18,353 nt of DNA from assembly GCA_017577345.1 (NCBI GenBank), contig PITX01000002.1, forward strand, positions 1-18,353, in the 5' to 3' direction. This document shows, piece after piece, positions 14,236-18,353 of this stretch. The DNA comes from Clostridiales bacterium. GTDB taxonomy: Bacteria > Bacillota > Clostridia > Oscillospirales > Oscillospiraceae. Each line of letters begins with the position of its first letter. Position 1 is the first letter of the stretch. A program made the position numbers and the translations under genes. The notes under the pieces are model-generated. The model was not told where the DNA came from. It ran no database searches and saw only the letters and a list, made by a program, of their open reading frames with translations.

Positions 14236-15627
14236 ATGGAACTCATTGAACTTCGGGAACTCTATCAGCATACGAAGGATTATGCCGGAAAAACCGTCAC
14301 CATCGGCGGCTGGGTACGCAATCGCCGTGCCTCCAAGAATTTTGGCTTTCTGATGATGTCTGACGGCACCTGCTTCCAGCCGGTGCAGGTCGTAATTACC
14401 GATGCGCTTTCTAATTTCGCTGAGCTTGCAAAAATCAACATCGGTGCCGCGCTGATCATCACCGGCACTCTGGAAGAAACACCAGATGCAAAGCAGCCGT
14501 TTGAAATTCAGGCGAGCAGCGTTGCGGTGGAAGGTGCTTCCACGCCTGACTTCCCCATTCAGCCGAAGCGTCACACGCTGGAATTCCTGCGCACCATGAC
14601 GCATCTGCGTCCGCGCACCAATACCTTTCAGGCGGTTTTCCGCATCCGTTCTCTTGCCGCATTTGCGATCCACAAGTTCTTTCAGGAGCGAGGCTTTGTC
14701 TATGTTCACACACCGCTGATCACCGGCTCTGATTGCGAAGGCGCAGGCGAAATGTTCCAGGTCACTACCCTGGATATGGCAAATCCTCCGCGCACCGATG
14801 ACGGCAAGATCGACTACAGCAAGGACTTCTTCAATAAACCCACCAATCTGACCGTCTCCGGTCAGCTCAACGGCGAGACCTACGCCATGGCATTCCGCAA
14901 CATCTATACCTTCGGGCCGACCTTCCGCGCCGAGAACTCCAACACCACCCGCCATGCAGCGGAATTCTGGATGATCGAGCCGGAAATCGCCTTTGCAGAC
15001 CTCTCCGATGACATGCGTCTGGCAGAGGATATGATCAAATATATCATTGCTTATGTCCTTGAAAACGCGCCGGAGGAAATGAACTTCTTCAACCAGTTCG
15101 TGGACAAGGGTCTGCTGGATTGCCTCAACCATGTCATGAATTCTGACTTCGGTCATGTGACCTATACGGAAGCCATCGAGCTTTTGGAGCCGCACAATGA
15201 TCAGTTCGAGTATCCCGTCCACTGGGGCAGCGACCTACAGACCGAGCACGAGCGCTATCTGACCGAGGTCGTGTTCAAGCGTCCCGTGTTCGTCACCGAC
15301 TATCCGAAGGAAATCAAGGCATTCTATATGAAGCTCAACCCAGACGGCAAGACGGTTGCCGCAATGGATTGCCTTGTTCCCGGCATCGGCGAGATCATCG
15401 GCGGCAGTCAGCGTGAGGACGATTACGACATCCTGCTGGGCCGCATGAATGAGTTGGGTCTGAAGCCCGAGGATTACGGCTTCTACCTTGACCTGCGCAA
15501 GTACGGCTCTGCCCGTCATGCAGGCTTCGGTCTTGGCTTTGAGCGCTGCGTCATGTATCTGACCGGCATGGGCAACATCCGCGATGTCATCCCGTTCCCG
15601 CGTACGGTCAACAACTGTGACCTGTAA
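14236..15627 (+). CDS. asnS: Asparagine--tRNA ligase
   Basis: A 463-residue class IIb synthetase that charges tRNA-Asn. The N-terminal OB-fold (about 1-105, with [11 protein letters not shown] and [16 protein letters not shown]) binds the anticodon. The catalytic domain shows motif 2 [19 protein letters not shown] (about 232-250), the [10 protein letters not shown] segment, and motif 3 [20 protein letters not shown] close to the C-terminus. The frame is open upstream into asnA, but family length and the GAGAGGAA at 14224-14231 place the start at the ATG at 14236. The C-terminal tail ends PRTVNNCDL, close to the usual PRTPGxAxF form. It is the second gene of the asnA operon and is followed by a terminator. 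Confidence 0.96.
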   Translation: MELIELRELYQHTKDYAGKTVTIGGWVRNRRASKNFGFLMMSDGTCFQPVQVVITDALSNFAELAKINIGAALIITGTLEETPDAKQPFEIQASSVAVEGASTPDFPIQPKRHTLEFLRTMTHLRPRTNTFQAVFRIRSLAAFAIHKFFQERGFVYVHTPLITGSDCEGAGEMFQVTTLDMANPPRTDDGKIDYSKDFFNKPTNLTVSGQLNGETYAMAFRNIYTFGPTFRAENSNTTRHAAEFWMIEPEIAFADLSDDMRLAEDMIKYIIAYVLENAPEEMNFFNQFVDKGLLDCLNHVMNSDFGHVTYTEAIELLEPHNDQFEYPVHWGSDLQTEHERYLTEVVFKRPVFVTDYPKEIKAFYMKLNPDGKTVAAMDCLVPGIGEIIGGSQREDDYDILLGRMNELGLKPEDYGFYLDLRKYGSARHAGFGLGFERCVMYLTGMGNIRDVIPFPRTVNNCDL

Positions 15628-15630
15628 ACT

Positions 15631-15673
15631 AAAAATGACGGTGTATCCGTTTTGGAAAACACCGTCATTTTTT
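15631..15673 (+). terminator. Rho-independent terminator of the asnA-asnS operon
   Basis: AAAAATGACGGTG (15631-15643) pairs perfectly with CACCGTCATTTTT (15660-15672), with one more pair inward and a loop of about 14 nt. The 3' arm ends in a run of six T (15668-15673). It starts 3 nt after the asnS stop. Confidence 0.9.
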
Positions 15674-16001
15674 GTAACCCTTTTGCAGGAAAATTTTCGT
15701 GGGAAAATGCAAATAATTCGACAAAAAAATGCTGTGCAGTTGACAGTAAAAATAAGCTTTTCCAATCCGAAGTAAACACTTATTGACAGTATGCACAGGT
15801 TTGTGCACAGATCTGAAGCATTGATTTTTTTGGATTTGCATCGTATTTCCATAATTATGCCGAAGTCGCGAAAATGAATTTCTTTTATGTCCTAAAGTTT
15901 CAATTCGGTTTACATAACAACAATCCTATAATAATCACTTTTTGAACTTTTTTCGCAAAAGAATGCAGGATGCGACAGCGCACCCTGCATTTCGTGTCAT
16001 T
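15674..16001. other. AT-rich gene-free interval between asnS and tsaD (convergent)
   Basis: No credible protein gene or structured RNA is seen. It contains two TTGACAGTA words (15740-15748 and 15783-15791) without a matching -10, an inverted repeat TGCACA-N4-TGTGCA (15792-15807), an isolated TATAAT at 15927-15932, and the tsaD-side terminator at 15962-15991. Confidence 0.6.
15955..15991 (-). terminator. Terminator of the polA-rimI-tsaD operon (minus strand)
   Basis: AATGCAGG (15962-15969) pairs with CCTGCATT (15984-15991). After one A-C mismatch the stem continues with TGCG against CGCA around the loop ACAG. On the minus strand the stem is followed by CTTTTGCG, a short U-tract. It lies 10 nt after the tsaD stop. 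Confidence 0.7.
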
Positions 16002-17018
16002 TTACAATTTTTCGCCTTCCATCGACTTTGTGGCATAGGCGTTGAGCGACTGGTCTGCAAGATTTCCGGCAAGGTATTCGTAATATCCCTGCGCACCGAT
16101 CATCGCCGCATTATCGCCGCAAAGGGAGAGCGGCGGCATACACAGACGCACCTTTTTGCGTTCACAGAGCTTCGTCAGATCCGCACGGATCCGGCTGTTC
16201 GCCGCAACGCCGCCGGCGACTGCCAGCGTCGTTCTTCCGGTCAGCTCCAACGCCGCTTCTGTCCGCGGAACAAGCATTTCGCTGACCGCCCCGGAGAAGC
16301 TCGCACACAAGTCAGCAACGGCGATTTCCTCCCCTTTTTGCTGCATATTATGAATCAGGTTGACTGCCGCAGTTTTCAGTCCGGAGAAGGACATATCCAG
16401 CGCATTTCCGGACAACTTCGTGTACGGCATCGGGTAGCGGGTTTCATCGCCTCCCTGTGCAGCCTTGTCCAGTGCAGCACCGCCGGGATAAGGCATTGCA
16501 AGCATTCGCGCCACTTTGTCGAAGCATTCGCCTGCCGCATCGTCCCGCGTTCCGCCGAGGATTTCCATGTCCGTATAGTCCTTTACATCCACGAGCATCG
16601 TATGCCCGCCGGACACGACAAGACACAGAAACGGCGGCTTCAGGTCGGGGTAGGCAATATAGTTCGCAGCTATATGACCGCGGATATGATGGACGGGGAT
16701 CAAGGGCACATTGAGTGCCAATGCCGCCGCCTTTGCAAAGTTCACACCGACCAAAAGCGCACCAATCAAACCGGGCGCATAGGTCACGGCTACGGCATCG
16801 ATTTCCTCCCGTTTTACGCCCGCATTTTTGAGTGCTTGCTCTGCCAATGCGTAGATTGCTTCTATGTGTTTTCTCGATGCGATCTCCGGCACCACACCGC
16901 CATAGATCCGGTGCAGCGGCACCTGCGAGGCGATGCAGTCCGTCAAGACTTCTCTGCCGTCACGCACCAGAGCGACCGCAGTCTCATCACACGAGGATTC
17001 GACCGAAAGTATCAGCAT
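16002..17018 (-). CDS. tsaD: tRNA N6-adenosine threonylcarbamoyltransferase TsaD
   Basis: A 338-residue member of the Kae1/TsaD ASKHA family, which transfers the threonylcarbamoyl group from TC-AMP to A37 of ANN-decoding tRNAs. The N-terminus MLILSVESSCDETAVALV is the family signature. Metal ligands are visible as HHIRGH (H111 and H115), with the C-terminal Asp in LSLCGDNAAMIG. FSGLKTAAVN and VAGGVAANSRIR are also typical. The start at 17018 is preceded on its strand by GGAAGGAG. Only 1 nt separates it from the rimI stop, so the two are translationally linked. The TC-AMP synthase that feeds it is encoded at 6554-7594. Confidence 0.97.
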   Translation of the reverse strand: MLILSVESSCDETAVALVRDGREVLTDCIASQVPLHRIYGGVVPEIASRKHIEAIYALAEQALKNAGVKREEIDAVAVTYAPGLIGALLVGVNFAKAAALALNVPLIPVHHIRGHIAANYIAYPDLKPPFLCLVVSGGHTMLVDVKDYTDMEILGGTRDDAAGECFDKVARMLAMPYPGGAALDKAAQGGDETRYPMPYTKLSGNALDMSFSGLKTAAVNLIHNMQQKGEEIAVADLCASFSGAVSEMLVPRTEAALELTGRTTLAVAGGVAANSRIRADLTKLCERKKVRLCMPPLSLCGDNAAMIGAQGYYEYLAGNLADQSLNAYATKSMEGEKL

Positions 17019-17019
17019 A

Positions 17020-17451
17020 TTACAGCTCCTTCCGCAATATCAGAGCGTCCTCTGATGGGTTTACATAATATTTAGGCCGTCTGCCGACCTGTACAAAGCC
17101 AAACACTTCATACAGGGCGATTGCGGCATAATTGGAGGGTCTGACCTCCAAAAAGAGTGCTTCGATCCCCTGCCTGTGCAAAAGTTGAATCAGGCTGTTT
17201 AACAGTTTCCTTGCAATTCCCTGCCTGCGGAAGCCGGGAGCGACTGCCAAATTCATCACATCTGCCTCGGGATGGACTGACTGCGCCCCGATATAACCGG
17301 CAACTACGCCGTTTTCCTCGTAAACGAGCCAGTTGCTCAAAGGGTTCAGCAATTCCCCTGCCACGGATGCCTCGCTCCACGGGTCGGAGAAGCATAGTCG
17401 CTCCAATTCGGCAACCTGCGGCACATGTTTTTCACTCATCGGAACGATCAT
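17020..17451 (-). CDS. rimI: Ribosomal protein S18-alanine N-acetyltransferase (GNAT family)
   Basis: A 143-residue GNAT acetyltransferase. The acetyl-CoA binding loop is visible as VAPGFRRQGIARKLL (about 71-85, R/Q-x-x-G-x-A/G). The C-terminal motif NYAAIALYEVFGFVQVGRRPKYY (about 107-129; read as two adjoining pieces) is characteristic of RimI. RimI acetylates the N-terminal alanine of ribosomal protein S18, and its gene commonly neighbours tsaB/tsaD. It overlaps the polA stop by 4 nt (17448-17451) and lies 1 nt before tsaD. No tsaB gene is between them. Specificity for S18 is inferred from family and context. Confidence 0.9.
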   Translation of the reverse strand: MIVPMSEKHVPQVAELERLCFSDPWSEASVAGELLNPLSNWLVYEENGVVAGYIGAQSVHPEADVMNLAVAPGFRRQGIARKLLNSLIQLLHRQGIEALFLEVRPSNYAAIALYEVFGFVQVGRRPKYYVNPSEDALILRKEL

Positions 17452-18353
17452 TTTGCATCGTACCAGCTTTCTCCCATTTTTGCTTCGGCAATCAGAGGAA
17501 CGGCAAGCTTGACCGCGTTCTCCATCGCTTCGGTGATAATATCCATGACGCTCTGCGCCTCAAAGGCGGGACACTCCACGATCAGCTCGTCATGCACCTG
17601 CAGAATGAGCTTCGCCTGCAACGCCTGTTTTTCCAGAGCATCGAAAACGCGCACCATGGCAAGCTTGATGATATCCGCCGCCGTCCCCTGTACCGGTGTG
17701 TTGAGCGCGATGCGCTCTGCGCCGCTGCGGATGTTGAAATTACTGTTATGAATTTCCGGTATCATCCTGCGCCGATGGAAGGTCGTCTCCACATAACCCT
17801 GCGTCCGTGCCGTTTCAACGATATTCTTCATATAAGCGCGTACACCGGAGTATTTTGTCAGATAATTTTCAATATATTCCTTTGCTTCCTTGCGGCTTAC
17901 ACCGATATCCTGCGAAAGCGAAAACTCCGAAATACCGTAGACGATGCCGAAATTGACTGCCTTGGCATGGCGGCGCATCAGCGGTGTGACCTCAGAAAGC
18001 GGCACATTGAAGACCTGTGAAGCAGTGACACTGTGGAAATCCTCTCCGCTGCGGAAAGCGGATTGCATTTGTTTATCGTCCGCAATATGCGCCAGGACAC
18101 GCAGCTCGATCTGTGAATAGTCCGCATCGACAAAGACCCATCCGTCACGCGGCACGAACATTTTGCGGATCTCACTTCCCAGCTCCGTCCGCACTGGAAT
18201 ATTCTGCAAATTCGGCTCGGCAGAGGAAAGTCTGCCGGTCGCTGTTACGGTATTCTGGAAGGTCGTGTGAATTCTGCCGTCTGCGGCGATCTCCTTTTGC
18301 AGACCGTCTGCATAGGTCGATTTCAGCTTCGTCAGCATACGGTAGTCCATGAC
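17448..18353 (-). CDS. polA: DNA polymerase I, C-terminal polymerase part (5' end beyond the window)
   Basis: The frame is open to the right edge (the codon before the ATG at 18350 reads GTC), so only about 301 C-terminal residues of a roughly 850-900 residue protein are visible. Family A polymerase motifs are intact: TATGRLSSAEPNLQNIP, motif A DADYSQIELRVLAH, motif B RRHAKAVNFGIVYG (the O-helix, with F before GIVYG), and motif C LQVHDELIVE. The protein fills gaps and removes primers in replication and repair. Whether the 3'-5' exonuclease site is active cannot be seen. Its TGA stop overlaps the rimI start by 4 nt, so it leads the polA-rimI-tsaD operon. Confidence 0.97.
   Translation of the reverse strand, partial: VMDYRMLTKLKSTYADGLQKEIAADGRIHTTFQNTVTATGRLSSAEPNLQNIPVRTELGSEIRKMFVPRDGWVFVDADYSQIELRVLAHIADDKQMQSAFRSGEDFHSVTASQVFNVPLSEVTPLMRRHAKAVNFGIVYGISEFSLSQDIGVSRKEAKEYIENYLTKYSGVRAYMKNIVETARTQGYVETTFHRRRMIPEIHNSNFNIRSGAERIALNTPVQGTAADIIKLAMVRVFDALEKQALQAKLILQVHDELIVECPAFEAQSVMDIITEAMENAVKLAVPLIAEAKMGESWYDAK

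Noticed and set aside
15927..15932. TATAAT as a plus-strand promoter for a small RNA ending at the 15962-15991 hairpin
   Set aside because: No acceptable -35 box at 16-18 nt (best TTCGGT), and the hairpin is better explained as the tsaD terminator on the minus strand.
15942..17075. Plus-strand open frame of 377 codons across tsaD
   Set aside because: Antisense to tsaD, whose motifs and operon spacing are clear; the translation is low-complexity and basic.

Overview
The window looks like chromosomal DNA of a gut-type anaerobic Bacillota, most likely class Clostridia and Oscillospiraceae/Ruminococcus-like. This is inference. It rests on strong AGGAGG-type ribosome binding sites, TTGACA/TATAAT promoters, short U-tailed terminators, the AsnA plus AsnRS pairing, a DUF2975/YozG-type pair, and oxygen-sensitive-type iron-sulfur flavoenzymes (YgfK, a PreA-like protein). 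No phage, transposase, CRISPR, tRNA or rRNA is visible.

Layout. 1-2643 is the 3' part of ygfK, a multidomain flavin/iron-sulfur oxidoreductase, closed by a clear terminator. 2692-3903 is a promoter and a free-standing AlaX-type alanyl-tRNA editing protein, convergent with and overlapping by 91 nt a secreted NodB-family polysaccharide deacetylase (3813-4568, minus). 4639-5445 is an RlmA-type 23S rRNA methyltransferase. 5487-9567 is a tight operon with 4-nt overlaps: prfA, a TsaC/Sua5 enzyme for t6A synthesis, and one 658-residue frame joining a full-length dephospho-CoA kinase to a full-length M18 aminopeptidase. 9637-10907 is a self-contained three-gene unit with its own promoter and terminator: DUF2975 membrane protein, YozG-like Cro/XRE regulator, and a small lipoprotein. 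10945-12507 is a PreA-like iron-sulfur flavoprotein with an unusual domain order. 12508-13201 is a degraded interval with remnants of two genes. 13202-15627 is the asnA-asnS operon with promoter and terminator. 15674-16001 is AT-rich and gene-free. 16002-18353, on the minus strand, is polA (partial), rimI and tsaD.

Functionally, most of the window is translation and tRNA housekeeping. It covers release (prfA), rRNA methylation (rlmA), tRNA t6A37 (tsaC, tsaD), proofreading of mischarged tRNA-Ala (alaX), and asparagine synthesis plus charging (asnA, asnS). Two redox flavoproteins, YgfK and the PreA-like protein, share building blocks with dihydropyrimidine dehydrogenase in different combinations, and they hint at anaerobic purine or pyrimidine reduction.

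The points most worth a second look are the CoaE-M18 in-frame join with a strong internal ribosome binding site, the domain I-IV-V layout of the PreA-like protein, the gene remnants at 12587-13100, a 22-nt sequence placed identically upstream of preA and asnA, and the lipoprotein coupled to the DUF2975/XRE pair. I see no convincing whole new defence or mobile system here.
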